Positions 9,579-19,187 of a stretch of 64,000 nucleotides of DNA are shown here, piece after piece. The notes under the pieces are model-generated. The model saw nothing but the letters and a program-made list of their open reading frames with translations. It ran no database searches and was not told the DNA's origin. This DNA is from Desulfobulbus oligotrophicus (GTDB taxonomy: Bacteria > Desulfobacterota > Desulfobulbia > Desulfobulbales > Desulfobulbaceae), in assembly GCF_016446285.1 (NCBI RefSeq), contig NZ_CP054140.1, positions 2,842,001 through 2,906,000 on the forward strand, in the 5' to 3' direction. Within the stretch, counting starts at the first letter, position 1. Every line of letters begins with the position of its first letter. Both the position numbers and the translations under genes were made by a program.

Positions 9579-12500
9579 TCAGTCAATGATCTTTGCGAAT
9601 TCCTGGATGGTCTTGACCCCGACTTCCCCGCCACGTAAGGATGCCATGGCCATGGTTGTAGCCAATCCTCCAGTGATAGTGGTGGTGTAGGGAATATGAT
9701 AATCAAGCGCAGCGCGACGAATAATATAAGAATCTTCGGTCGTCCGGGTGCCGGCTGAGGTGTTGAGGATCCAGCTCACCTGCCCATTTTGAATCTTATC
9801 AAGTATATGAGGACGACCCTGAGAAATCTTGTTGACCTCAGTACACACGATTCCCTGTTCAGCAAGTTTTTCTGCCGTGCCGCGGGTAGCCAGGATATCA
9901 TACCCGAGCTCCCGGAGTTTCCTGGCCACCGGAATTACCGCCTCCTTGTCACCGTGGCGGACACTGACAAAAACCGTCCCGCGAAACGGAAGCGGGGCAT
10001 TGGAGGCCATCTGCGCCTTGGCCAGCGCCAGCCCCAGGTCCTCATCTATCCCCATAACCTCACCGGTCGATTTCATCTCAGGTCCCAGCAACGTATCCAC
10101 ATTGGGGAACCGGTCAAAAGGGAAAACAGCCTCTTTAACCGCCCAGTGATGGAGCACTTTTTCCTGTGTGAAACCAAGTTGCTGAAGCGTCATCCCCAAC
10201 ATGACTTTAGTGGCGATTTTCGCCAGCGGCACACCGGTGGCCTTGGACACAAAGGGAACGGTCCGTGATGCCCTGGGATTCACCTCCAGCACATAAAGGG
10301 TCTGTCCCTGAACGGCAAACTGGACATTCATCAGACCGACAACTCCCAGCTCCCTGGCCATGGCCTTCGTAGCATCGGTGATTTCGCCGACAATCGCAAC
10401 AGACAGGGTATGCGGCGGTAAAACACAGGCAGAGTCGCCGGAGTGGATCCCGGCCTCCTCTATATGCTCCATGATACCGCCGATCACGGTTTGCTCGCCA
10501 TCGCAGATCGCATCAACATCAACCTCAATGGCATCTTTGAGAAACTGGTCAAGCAGCACCGGATGTTCACTGCCGCTCATTCCGGGAATCGCCATGAAAT
10601 GACGGATCCCCTGCTCGTTGTACACAATGCGCATATCACGTCCACCGAGCACGTACGATGGCCGCATCACAACCGGGTAACCGATCTCTTCAGCTACAGA
10701 CAGGGCCTCCTCCAGGGTATGGGCCGTACCGTTTGCTGGTTGTCGTAACTCTAATTTATGCAGAAACTGTTGAAATCGTTTACGATCTTCGGCTCGATCA
10801 ATTGCATCCGGTGAGGTGCCGATGATCGGCACACCTCTTTTCGCCAATGGCACAGCCAGATTAAGCGGCGTCTGGCCGCCGAACTGGACAATCACGCCAT
10901 CGGGCTGTTCCCGGTCAATGATGTTGAGCACATCTTCACGGGTCAGGGGTTCAAAGTACAGTTTGTCGGAAGTATCATAATCAGTGGAGACTGTTTCCGG
11001 GTTGGAGTTAATCATAATCGATTCAATGCCGATCTCGTGCAGGGCAAAGGAGGCATGCACACAGCAGTAGTCGAACTCTATACCCTGCCCGATTCGATTG
11101 GGGCCTCCACCCAGAATTATGATTTTTTTTCGATCACTTCGTTGCCCCTCGTCCTCCTGCTCGTACGTGGAATAGTAATAAGGGGTATAGGAATCAAACT
11201 CAGCGGCACACGTGTCCACCAGCTTATAGGAGGGGTGAAGCCCCAGTTCGACACGCCGGTGACGGATATCATCTTCTGAGGTTCCAGTGAGGTTGGCCAG
11301 CTGGACATCGGAAAAACCATACTGCTTGACTTCAAAAAGATAGTCGCGGTCCAGACCGGCAAATCCCCGGCTGCGAATCTCTTCCCCCTTGTCCGTCAGC
11401 TGTTTGAAATTATGCAGAAACCACGGGTCGATATAGCTCAGCTCGTAAAGACGATCAATCGTCATGCCCCTTTGCAGCGCCTCGAAGATAAAGCTGATTC
11501 TTCTCGAGTTGGGACGGCTCAACCCCCGCTCCACATCATCCTGGTGAAGAGCGCTCATGTCATCTTTACCGTCGAAACCAAAACCCATCCGCCCCACTTC
11601 CAGTGAACGCATCCCCTTCTGGAAAGCCTCCTTGAACGTTCGGCCGATGGCCATTGTCTCCCCCACCGATTTCATGGCTGTGGTCAGAACATCTTCGGTT
11701 TCCGGAAACTTTTCAAAGGTCCAGCGTGGAATTTTCACCACACAGTAGTCAATGGTCGGCTCAAACGAGGCGTACGTCTCACGGGTAATATCGTTTTTAA
11801 TCTCATCAAGTGAATAGCCCACTGCCAGCTTAGCGGCAATCTTCGCAATGGGAAATCCCGTTGCCTTCGAAGCCAGCGCCGATGAACGGGACACCCGGGG
11901 GTTCATCTCGATCACCATCAACTCACCATCCACAGGATTGATGGCAAATTGAACATTGGAACCACCGTTCTCCACACCTATTTCGCGGATAATGGCAACG
12001 GCAGCATCGCGCATCTCCCGGTATTCCCTATCAGTGAGCGTCTGGGCTGGTGCAACTGTGATCGAATCGCCGGTATGCACCCCCATGGCGTCAACATTTT
12101 CAATGGTGCAGATGATGATGACATTGTCTTTCTTGTCACGCATCACCTCAAGTTCAAGCTCCTTCCATCCCAACAGCGAGCGCTCCAGCATGACCTCATT
12201 GGTCATGGACAGATCAATGCCTGCGGTGGCGAGCTTCAGTAACTCGGTTCTGTTATAGGCCACCCCGCCGCCGGTCCCTCCCAGGGTAAAACTCGGTCGG
12301 ACAATAACAGGAAAGCCGATTCGCTCAGCTGCTTCCAGAGCCTCGTCAATGGTGTGAACAATGGCCGACTCCGGTACCTTGAGACCGATTCGACGCATGG
12401 CATCACGAAACTCCTCCCGACCTTCGGCCTTGCGAATAACTGCAACATCAGCAGCAAGCATCTCCACGCCGAATTTTTCCAGCACGCCCATCTCAGCCAC

Positions 12501-12803
12501 CTGAATAGCAGTGTTCAAGGCAGTCTGCCCGCCCAGGGTCGGCAGCAGGGCATCCGGTCGTTCCCGTTCAATCACCTTGGCAATACACTCAGGGGTTATA
12601 GGTTCGATATAGGTGCGGTCGGCAAGTTCCGGGTCGGTCATGATTGTGGCCGGGTTTGAATTGACAAGCACCACCTCATACCCTTCTTCCTTGAGTGCTT
12701 TCACAGCCTGAGCCCCGGAATAATCGAATTCACAGGCCTGGCTGATGATAATCGGTCCGGAACCGATGATAAGTATCTTCTGTATGTCTGTACGTTTGGG
12801 CAT
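9579..12803 (-). CDS. carB: Carbamoyl-phosphate synthase large subunit
   Basis: It forms carbamoyl phosphate from bicarbonate, ATP and ammonia channelled from CarA, for arginine and pyrimidine synthesis. At 1074 aa it is full length. Two homologous ATP-grasp halves are visible: the first starts [20 protein letters not shown], the second [19 protein letters not shown] near residue 560, each followed by an ATP-grasp core ([12 protein letters not shown] and [11 protein letters not shown]). The C-terminal MGS-like allosteric domain begins near residue 940 ([15 protein letters not shown]). It lies 21 bp after carA, so they form one unit. Confidence 0.97.
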   Translation of the reverse strand: MPKRTDIQKILIIGSGPIIISQACEFDYSGAQAVKALKEEGYEVVLVNSNPATIMTDPELADRTYIEPITPECIAKVIERERPDALLPTLGGQTALNTAIQVAEMGVLEKFGVEMLAADVAVIRKAEGREEFRDAMRRIGLKVPESAIVHTIDEALEAAERIGFPVIVRPSFTLGGTGGGVAYNRTELLKLATAGIDLSMTNEVMLERSLLGWKELELEVMRDKKDNVIIICTIENVDAMGVHTGDSITVAPAQTLTDREYREMRDAAVAIIREIGVENGGSNVQFAINPVDGELMVIEMNPRVSRSSALASKATGFPIAKIAAKLAVGYSLDEIKNDITRETYASFEPTIDYCVVKIPRWTFEKFPETEDVLTTAMKSVGETMAIGRTFKEAFQKGMRSLEVGRMGFGFDGKDDMSALHQDDVERGLSRPNSRRISFIFEALQRGMTIDRLYELSYIDPWFLHNFKQLTDKGEEIRSRGFAGLDRDYLFEVKQYGFSDVQLANLTGTSEDDIRHRRVELGLHPSYKLVDTCAAEFDSYTPYYYSTYEQEDEGQRSDRKKIIILGGGPNRIGQGIEFDYCCVHASFALHEIGIESIMINSNPETVSTDYDTSDKLYFEPLTREDVLNIIDREQPDGVIVQFGGQTPLNLAVPLAKRGVPIIGTSPDAIDRAEDRKRFQQFLHKLELRQPANGTAHTLEEALSVAEEIGYPVVMRPSYVLGGRDMRIVYNEQGIRHFMAIPGMSGSEHPVLLDQFLKDAIEVDVDAICDGEQTVIGGIMEHIEEAGIHSGDSACVLPPHTLSVAIVGEITDATKAMARELGVVGLMNVQFAVQGQTLYVLEVNPRASRTVPFVSKATGVPLAKIATKVMLGMTLQQLGFTQEKVLHHWAVKEAVFPFDRFPNVDTLLGPEMKSTGEVMGIDEDLGLALAKAQMASNAPLPFRGTVFVSVRHGDKEAVIPVARKLRELGYDILATRGTAEKLAEQGIVCTEVNKISQGRPHILDKIQNGQVSWILNTSAGTRTTEDSYIIRRAALDYHIPYTTTITGGLATTMAMASLRGGEVGVKTIQEFAKIID

Positions 12804-12824
12804 ATTTTGTGTCCGGTCAAGCGT

Positions 12825-13934
12825 TCAGCTTGCCTGCTCCATCAGTTGAATGAACCGATCAAACAAATATTCGGCATCGTGGGGGCCGGATGCAAACTCA
12901 GGATGATACTGCACGGAAAAGGCCGGCAGTTCACGGTGACGCATACCTTCCAGGCTGTTATCGTTGAGATTGGTATGGGTTGCTTCAACACTCGCCGGTA
13001 CACTTGCAGTGTCGATGCAAAAACCATGGCTTTGAGAGGTTATCTCCACTCTACCGGTAAGCAGATTTTTCACCGGATGATTACTGCCGCGATGACCGGC
13101 TTTAAGCTTATAGGTACGGCAGCCATAAGCCAGGCCCAGCAGCAGATGACCAAGACAGATGCCAAATATCGGCACCTGCCCCAACAGCTTTTTAACATTA
13201 CCGACAACGTTGTGCACAGCGGCCGGATTGCCGGGTCCGCTGGAAAGAAAAACGCCGTCAGGCTGCAGAGCAAGAACCTCTTCAGCCGGTGTATCGGCAG
13301 GTACGACGAGCACTCGGCACCCTTTACGGGCCAACAGACGCAGCTGAGCGTACTTAACACCGTAGTCATAAACAACCACTTTATATCCTGCGCCCTCTGC
13401 AAAGTGATCCGCCGGCAACGGAACATCGTCTTGCCAACGATACCTGGTCACGCAGGACACCTGTTTCACCAGATCACGTTCATCCAGCCCCGACCAGGCA
13501 CGGGCACGACGCACCACAGAGTCCGGATCCATGTCCTCGGTACTGATCAGGGCCTTCATGGTGCCGGCAGTCCTGATTTTGCGCGTCAGCAGACGGGTAT
13601 CCACTCCTTCAACACCAAGTACGCCACTGCGCTGCAGAAAATCAGCCAAACTCTCTGTTGCTCTGTAGTTACTTGGCCAGCGCTGATATTCCCGCACCAG
13701 AAGAGCGCGCGGGTGGATACCTGCAGATTCCATATCTTCAGGATTAACGCCGGAGTTACCAATCAGCGGATAGGTCATGGTGACAAGCTGGCCCGCGCCG
13801 GAGGGATCGGTCAGCAGTTCCTGATACCCTGTCATGCTCGTGTTGAACACGAGCTCCCCCATAGCCTCACCGGACCCACTAAAGGAGCGGGCTGTTAATA
13901 CTGTGCCGTCTTCAAGGCCGATCAATGCTTTCAT
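12825..13934 (-). CDS. carA: Carbamoyl-phosphate synthase small (glutaminase) subunit
   Basis: It hydrolyses glutamine and passes ammonia to CarB. The 369-aa protein has the CPSase small-subunit N-domain (LEDGTVLTARSFSGSGEA, GELVFNTSMTGYQE) and a class I glutamine amidotransferase domain with the nucleophile Cys in IFGICLGHLLL and the His/Glu pair in SVQYHPEFASGP. The stop codon is 21 bp before carB. A large open frame on the opposite strand over this gene is a shadow with no domain signal. Confidence 0.97.
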   Translation of the reverse strand: MKALIGLEDGTVLTARSFSGSGEAMGELVFNTSMTGYQELLTDPSGAGQLVTMTYPLIGNSGVNPEDMESAGIHPRALLVREYQRWPSNYRATESLADFLQRSGVLGVEGVDTRLLTRKIRTAGTMKALISTEDMDPDSVVRRARAWSGLDERDLVKQVSCVTRYRWQDDVPLPADHFAEGAGYKVVVYDYGVKYAQLRLLARKGCRVLVVPADTPAEEVLALQPDGVFLSSGPGNPAAVHNVVGNVKKLLGQVPIFGICLGHLLLGLAYGCRTYKLKAGHRGSNHPVKNLLTGRVEITSQSHGFCIDTASVPASVEATHTNLNDNSLEGMRHRELPAFSVQYHPEFASGPHDAEYLFDRFIQLMEQAS

Positions 13935-14063
13935 TATTTATTATTCCTGGAAAATGGGAGGATGGTTTTGGCTCGTACCATGGCTGTTTTGTTGTGAACG
14001 CCCTGCCATTGATTAAAAAACAGAAATCAACACTGACACCCGCTGACAGTCAGCACGTATCCA

Positions 14064-15368
14064 TCAGTCCGTCAGCAACACCTGACAGACAAGTGCGGCC
14101 TGTCTTGCCACTGCTCCCCGCTGTTGTGCCGCCATTTCAGCAGCACAGGAGCAGGCATGTGCATAGTGCTCAGGATCTTCTATATCCTTGAGCAGCTGAC
14201 GGGTCATTGCAGCAGCATCGGCCACCTGAAACCCTCCGCCGGATTCGACAAGCAGGGCCGCTGCATCACGGAAGTCCTTCATGTAAGGGCCGAAGTACAC
14301 AGCCCGTCCCCAGCGAGCCGCTTCAATGATGTTATGCCCCCCCCTGTCCACCAGACTGCCACCGCAGAAAACATAATCACCGCCTGCATAGAGATCTGCC
14401 AGGTCACCCATAGTATCGATCAGAACAACCCGGCTGGTCCGCCGAGACAGCGCCAGAGTTGAAAAACGGTCAAACGGTTCATTCCACTGATGCAGCAGTG
14501 CCTCCACCGCCGGCAACCGCTCCAAATGACGGGGAGCAAGGACAAGAACAGCAGGCCCCCGTGACACCAGTGCCTGAAAGACGGTCAGCAGCTGTTCCTC
14601 TTCACCGTTATGGGTGGAACCGCAAAGAAGGACACGTTCGCCAGTGACCTGCAGCCGCTGCCTGCTTACCTGCCGTGTCTCATCGGGTTTCTCGGCAGGC
14701 ATGTCATACTTCAGGTTGCCGCAGACCTGCAGACGGGACTTTGGAACACCTAACGCATGATATCGTTGGTAATCCATCGCACTGATAACAGCCACATGGG
14801 AAAAGCCCTGCAGAAGCGAGGCCACATATGTGCGAATATACTGATACCGATGGAATGATCGCTGCGAAAGTCGTCCATTCAGCAGCAGCATAGGAATACC
14901 GGTTTGTCTGACACCTGCGAGCATGACCGGCCAGAGTTCCGTTTCCAGACAGATATAACAGCACGGCCGTATCGACCGCAGAGCACTGGAAACCGCCTGC
15001 GGTACATCAAGGGGTGCCAGCAGGCACAGCACCTGTTCCGGCATCCTGCTGCCGGCCAGCCGGTGTCCCTGTTCGGTCATTGAGGTGACAACGATACGCC
15101 TTTGTCCAAGGGTGGGGAGCAGCGCATGGACCAGAACAATAGCTGCCTGCACTTCACCAACAGATGAGGCATGCAACCAGATTGTTTGCACATCCTTTGC
15201 GGCTGCCGCTTCATCAGGATACCTTCCCAACCGCTGTGGAAAACCATAGGCCAGTCTGCCGCCAAACCGCTCCAATAAGGGGCGGATAAGGAGCAGCACC
15301 AGATACAATCCAGCCCCGAACCAGCTATAGAGACGGTGTAGCACTGTTTTTTCGATCCTCTGCTGCAT
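14064..15368 (-). CDS. waaA: 3-deoxy-D-manno-octulosonic acid (Kdo) transferase
   Basis: It transfers Kdo to lipid IVA at the inner membrane during lipopolysaccharide assembly. The 434-aa protein has an N-terminal membrane anchor (about residues 14-35), the GT30 signature IWLHASSVGEVQAAI near residue 63, then ETELWPVMLAGV, and the second Rossmann half with CGSTHNGEEEQLL and FCGGSLVDRGGHNIIEAA. It lies 130 bp upstream of carA on the same strand. The divergent MFS gene begins 221 bp away. With the lpx genes at 59-62 kb it shows that the organism makes a Kdo-containing lipid A. Confidence 0.93.
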   Translation of the reverse strand: MQQRIEKTVLHRLYSWFGAGLYLVLLLIRPLLERFGGRLAYGFPQRLGRYPDEAAAAKDVQTIWLHASSVGEVQAAIVLVHALLPTLGQRRIVVTSMTEQGHRLAGSRMPEQVLCLLAPLDVPQAVSSALRSIRPCCYICLETELWPVMLAGVRQTGIPMLLLNGRLSQRSFHRYQYIRTYVASLLQGFSHVAVISAMDYQRYHALGVPKSRLQVCGNLKYDMPAEKPDETRQVSRQRLQVTGERVLLCGSTHNGEEEQLLTVFQALVSRGPAVLVLAPRHLERLPAVEALLHQWNEPFDRFSTLALSRRTSRVVLIDTMGDLADLYAGGDYVFCGGSLVDRGGHNIIEAARWGRAVYFGPYMKDFRDAAALLVESGGGFQVADAAAMTRQLLKDIEDPEHYAHACSCAAEMAAQQRGAVARQAALVCQVLLTD

Positions 15369-15589
15369 GGTCCTTTCTATCTACAAAAACCTGTTTATAT
15401 AACAGAGGTCACCGGATACAGTCAACTGACATAACCAACAACCAGCAAGAAAAGGTGTGATCAGATCGATCTTCCTCAGATATCTTCCGATAGCTGTTGC
15501 AACTCTCTTGTCGACTCTCTATGGTCGTTGCCACAAAACGCACCGGGCCGTGCATCTGCCACCATACATGATCGTTTTGACGCCTACGT

Positions 15590-16750
15590 ATGAAGAAAAA
15601 ACAATCCACCTCATCGACTCTCTGGACGCTGTTAGCCGGTAACTTTGCCATCGGCACCGGTGTCCTTGCCCCGGCAGGCCTCATGAACGATCTCATGCAG
15701 GCTTTTTCTGTGGACGCAGCCACTGCAGGCACATTAATCGCCTATGGCGGCGCCTTACTCTGTATCGAGGCACCGATTCTGGCCTATGTAACCAACAGGA
15801 TGGACCGCCGATACCTGCTGGCCGGAGCCCTTTTCCTCTATGCACTCGGGCATGGCTGGTCGGCACTTGTTACAGACTTTCAGAGCCTACTTACGCTCAG
15901 ACTGATCATGATTGCCGCAGTCGCCGGCTTCACACCGCAGGCCGCCAGTGCCTTACCTCTCTTTATTGTCCGGGAAAAACGGGCAGAGGCAATCACCTTT
16001 ATTTTCCTGGGCTGGTCACTGGCCGGAGCAATCGGCATCCCTTTTACCAACCTGATAGGGTCAGTAGTCGGGTGGCAGATCGCCTACTTTATCCTGGCCG
16101 GGCTCAGTGCACTGGCAGGGATCGCTGTTTTTCTGACCATGCCCGTTGGTTTGCGACCCCATCATCTCTCCACCTCTGCCTGGCACAAAGTGCTGAGCTC
16201 AGCAAACATCTGGGGTATACTGTGTATCTCCGGGGTGGCTATAACCGGTCAGTACATGCAGTATCCCTACATCGTTGTTGAACTCAACAGCCGTGTGCAG
16301 GCAAGTCCGTTCACCATGGCGACACTTCTGGCTGCTTATGGAAGTGCCAGCATCCTGGGCACAGTATCGGCAACCCGGACAGTACAGCGGCTCGGTGTAC
16401 GCGCCACGGTCACCGCCTTTCTTGCTATCACCCTGCTGGGCCTCATCCTCTGGACCGTGAAACTTTCCTTTCCTCCCCTGATCGGGCTAACCTTGTTTAT
16501 CTGGGGCATCGGCATGAGCCCGGCTATTGCAGCACAACAGGCGCGTCTGATCGAAACCGATCCACTGGCAGCCTCAGCATCAACCGCCCTCAACACCTCC
16601 ATTGTCTATCTTGGCCAGGCGGTTGGGACTTCAGCAGGCGGAATGATGCTGACCAGAGGCCTCACCGGATTCTCCGCCGGACTGGCCATCGGGCTCCTGA
16701 CCTTAGCCTGCATACTTTCGCTCCTGCTCCATCTGCAACTGCGTGTTTAG
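15590..16750 (+). CDS. Major facilitator superfamily exporter (DHA1/AraJ-like)
   Basis: A 386-aa very hydrophobic protein with about 12 predicted membrane segments. The loop between segments 2 and 3 (VTNRMDRRYLLAG) matches MFS motif A, and the C-terminal half has a repeat of the fold (LLAAYGSASILGTVSA). Proteins of this subfamily export sugars, amino acids or small drugs; the substrate cannot be told from sequence. It is a single gene between the divergent waaA and the downstream PPIase gene, with no visible ribosome binding site for its ATG. Confidence 0.8.
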   Translation: MKKKQSTSSTLWTLLAGNFAIGTGVLAPAGLMNDLMQAFSVDAATAGTLIAYGGALLCIEAPILAYVTNRMDRRYLLAGALFLYALGHGWSALVTDFQSLLTLRLIMIAAVAGFTPQAASALPLFIVREKRAEAITFIFLGWSLAGAIGIPFTNLIGSVVGWQIAYFILAGLSALAGIAVFLTMPVGLRPHHLSTSAWHKVLSSANIWGILCISGVAITGQYMQYPYIVVELNSRVQASPFTMATLLAAYGSASILGTVSATRTVQRLGVRATVTAFLAITLLGLILWTVKLSFPPLIGLTLFIWGIGMSPAIAAQQARLIETDPLAASASTALNTSIVYLGQAVGTSAGGMMLTRGLTGFSAGLAIGLLTLACILSLLLHLQLRV

Positions 16751-16808
16751 GCATCGCCCCTTGAAAAGGCCGGATCCACCCGGATCGCCCCGAAACAGTT
16801 CATTTTAA

Positions 16809-16837
16809 TTGACAAGGGGTTGGCAGCTTTGTAAGCA
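16809..16837 (+). promoter_or_regulatory. Possible promoter of the PPIase gene
   Basis: A perfect TTGACA followed after 17 nt by TAAGCA, reading towards the gene that starts 93 bp downstream. The -35 is perfect, the -10 moderate. Confidence 0.45.
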
Positions 16838-16929
16838 GGCATCTGATCAGCCAACCCGCTTCTCTGATCATCCAGAGGGGAAGCGGACTTTCCCTGCCGG
16901 AAAACGCAAGGTATAAACGGAGAATCTTT

Positions 16930-17967
16930 ATGTACAGGCCACTTCTTATTCTGCTTCTCCCCTTATTACTCTTTTGCTCCGGACACCCCACAGCATTTGC
17001 CGAGGAGAAGAAAATGAAAGACGGACTCTATGCTAAGATAGTTACCGCCAAAGGCGATATTCTGCTCAGACTTTACTATAACAAAACCCCGTTAACCGTT
17101 ATCAACTTTGTCGGTCTTGCAGAAGGTTCCCTTCATCTTGGCGGCAGCAGTAAACAAACGGGAACCGCCTTTTACAACGGGCTCACCTTTCATCGGGTCA
17201 TCCCCAACTTCATGATCCAGGGCGGGTGTCCTTTAGGAACCGGTACCGGCGGACCCGGCTACACGTTCCCTGACGAGTTTGACTCCGGTTTACGTCACGA
17301 CGGCCCGGGCGTGCTGTCCATGGCCAATGCCGGCCCCGGGACAAACGGTTCGCAATTTTTCATCACCCATGTTGCCACCCCCCATCTTGACGACAAACAC
17401 ACGGTCTTCGGTCGCGTCGTCGAAGGCCAGGATGTGGTGAACAACATTGATAAAGGTGATGTGATAAAAGAAATCATCATCATCCGGGTCGGTAAAGAGG
17501 CCGAATCCTTTAAAACCGACCAGACTGCCTTTACAACTGCCTTAGCCGCTATTAAGGAACAGGAGGCGGCCGCCAGTAAGAACGTCCAGGAAAAGATCAA
17601 AAAAATGATCAGAGAACAATGGCCCAAAGCTGTACGTACCAAATCAGGGCTCTACTACCAGGTTGAACAAAAGGGTGAGGGAAATCCCCCGGCTGTCGGT
17701 ACAACCATCAAGGCCCATTACACCGGCCGTTTGCTGCTTGGTAACCGTAAGTTTGACAGCTCCTATGACCGGGGGGAACCCATTGCCTTTCCAGTGGGAA
17801 CCGGTCGGGTCATTCGCGGCTGGGACGAGGCTTTGAGTCAAATGACCAAGGGTGAAAAACGTACCCTGATCATCCCACCTGAACTGGCCTATGGTGAGCA
17901 GGGGGCAGGCGGTGTCATCCCTCCCGGTGCCTGGCTGGTCTTTGATGTGGAGCTGGTTGATTTTTAA
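16930..17967 (+). CDS. Periplasmic cyclophilin-FKBP fusion peptidyl-prolyl isomerase
   Basis: Two unrelated prolyl isomerase folds in one 345-aa chain. Residues 1-24 form a signal peptide ending in AFA. Residues about 33-190 are a cyclophilin with the catalytic Arg89 in TFHRVIPNFMIQGG and the MANAGPGTNGSQFFIT block. A charged helical linker (about 192-235) leads to an FKBP domain at 238-345 with HYTGRLLLGNRKFDSSYDRG, GWDEAL, and AYGEQGAGGVIPPGAWLVFDVEL; the active-site Tyr, Phe, Asp and Trp are all kept. It should fold proline-containing secreted or outer-membrane proteins in the periplasm. It has a GGAGA ribosome binding site, its own promoter candidate and its own terminator. Confidence 0.93.
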   Translation: MYRPLLILLLPLLLFCSGHPTAFAEEKKMKDGLYAKIVTAKGDILLRLYYNKTPLTVINFVGLAEGSLHLGGSSKQTGTAFYNGLTFHRVIPNFMIQGGCPLGTGTGGPGYTFPDEFDSGLRHDGPGVLSMANAGPGTNGSQFFITHVATPHLDDKHTVFGRVVEGQDVVNNIDKGDVIKEIIIIRVGKEAESFKTDQTAFTTALAAIKEQEAAASKNVQEKIKKMIREQWPKAVRTKSGLYYQVEQKGEGNPPAVGTTIKAHYTGRLLLGNRKFDSSYDRGEPIAFPVGTGRVIRGWDEALSQMTKGEKRTLIIPPELAYGEQGAGGVIPPGAWLVFDVELVDF

Positions 17968-17987
17968 CCGTTTAAAAAAATGACTGG

Positions 17988-18014
17988 AAAAAGGCGGGTA
18001 TCTCCCGCCTTTTT
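17988..18014. terminator. Bidirectional intrinsic terminator
   Basis: The stem GGCGGG/CCCGCC with a 5-nt loop is flanked by an A-run on one side and a T-run on the other, so it can stop both the PPIase transcript and the convergent trpS transcript. Confidence 0.85.
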
Positions 18015-18085
18015 ACCTCTGTCCGGCGTCAGTCTGACGACACATCTTGCACAGACTGACAGCGTTGTGACAAAACAGTGTCACA

Positions 18086-19054
18086 TCAGTACTTTAACCC
18101 CATCCGGTCTCTGACCAAATCCAAAGTCACTGTCGCCTTGATCCGCGCTTTTTCCGCACCCCTGGCCAAGACTTGCCGCACATAATCGGGGCTGGCAAGA
18201 AGCTCTTCCTTCCTTTGACGGGCTGGGGCAAAATAATCGCTGATAAGTTCAAAAAGATCCTGCTTTAAATAGCCGTAGGCAGCCCCGCCGTTAATGTAAA
18301 GATCATGCACCTCCTGCATCTTCTCCGGCGGGGCAAAGAGTTTAAGCAGGGCGTACAGATTACATGTTTCCGGATTCTTCGGCGCTTCAACCGGGGCAGC
18401 ATCGGTCTGAATGGCCATCACCCGTTTACGAAGAGCTTTGTCATCCAGAAAAATCGGTATGGTGTTGTTGTATGACTTGGACATCTTCTGACCGTCAATA
18501 CCGGGAACAATAGCAGTGGTTTCACTGATTTCCGGTTCGGGTATAACAAAGGTTTCACCATAGGTATTGTTAAAACGAATGGCTATATCCCGGGCAACTT
18601 CAACATGCTGCTTCTGGTCCTTTCCCACCGGCACCACTTGCGACTGATACAGAAGTATGTCTGCAGCCATCAAAACCGGATAGGAGAACAACCCGTGACT
18701 GGCTGGAATGCTTTTGGCCACCTTATCCTTGTAGGCATGACATCTCTCCAGCAGTCCCATCGGCGTCAACACAGACAAAAGCCAGGTCAACTCACACACC
18801 TCCGGGACATCGGACTGAACCCAGAAGGTACAACGATCCGGATCGAGCCCCAGGGCCAGGAAATCGACAGCAGCCTCCAGTGTCCCCTGCCGTAAACGAT
18901 CCCGATCCTGAACCGATGTCAGGGCATGGAGGTCAACAATGAACACATAGAGATCCTCTGTTTTGGCATGCTGAATCATGGGCTGCATCATGCCGAAGTA
19001 GTTGCCGATATGGAGTTTGCCTGATGGCTGGATACCTGAAAGTACTCGTTTCAT
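18086..19054 (-). CDS. trpS: Tryptophanyl-tRNA synthetase
   Basis: Class I aminoacyl-tRNA synthetase that charges tRNA-Trp. The 322-aa protein has the HIGH-type motif in SGIQPSGKLHIGNYFGMM and the KMSKS motif (DGQKMSKSYNNTI), with the usual length of the short bacterial form. AAGGGAG precedes the ATG by four bases. The gene sits downstream of dnaK on the same strand, but a terminator lies between, so it is probably transcribed on its own. Confidence 0.97.
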   Translation of the reverse strand: MKRVLSGIQPSGKLHIGNYFGMMQPMIQHAKTEDLYVFIVDLHALTSVQDRDRLRQGTLEAAVDFLALGLDPDRCTFWVQSDVPEVCELTWLLSVLTPMGLLERCHAYKDKVAKSIPASHGLFSYPVLMAADILLYQSQVVPVGKDQKQHVEVARDIAIRFNNTYGETFVIPEPEISETTAIVPGIDGQKMSKSYNNTIPIFLDDKALRKRVMAIQTDAAPVEAPKNPETCNLYALLKLFAPPEKMQEVHDLYINGGAAYGYLKQDLFELISDYFAPARQRKEELLASPDYVRQVLARGAEKARIKATVTLDLVRDRMGLKY

Positions 19055-19114
19055 ATTTCTCCCTTCATAAAAACATAGGATACAGATGCGGACAAAACGT
19101 TATAACGCGAAAAT

Positions 19115-19148
19115 AAAAAAAAGGGAGTACGGAATAAACCGTACCCCC
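19115..19148 (-). terminator. Intrinsic terminator after dnaK
   Basis: On the minus strand an interrupted stem (GGG and GTACGG pairing with CCGTAC and CCC, one mismatch) is followed by eight T, 40 bp past the dnaK stop. Confidence 0.8.
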
Positions 19149-19187
19149 TGTCATCTCACTGCTGCCTGTCAGGCAGGCTGATACTGG

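Noticed and set aside
12807-13898. 363-codon open frame opposite carA
   Set aside because: No domain or start signal; it is the complement of a strongly conserved gene with high coding potential on the other strand.
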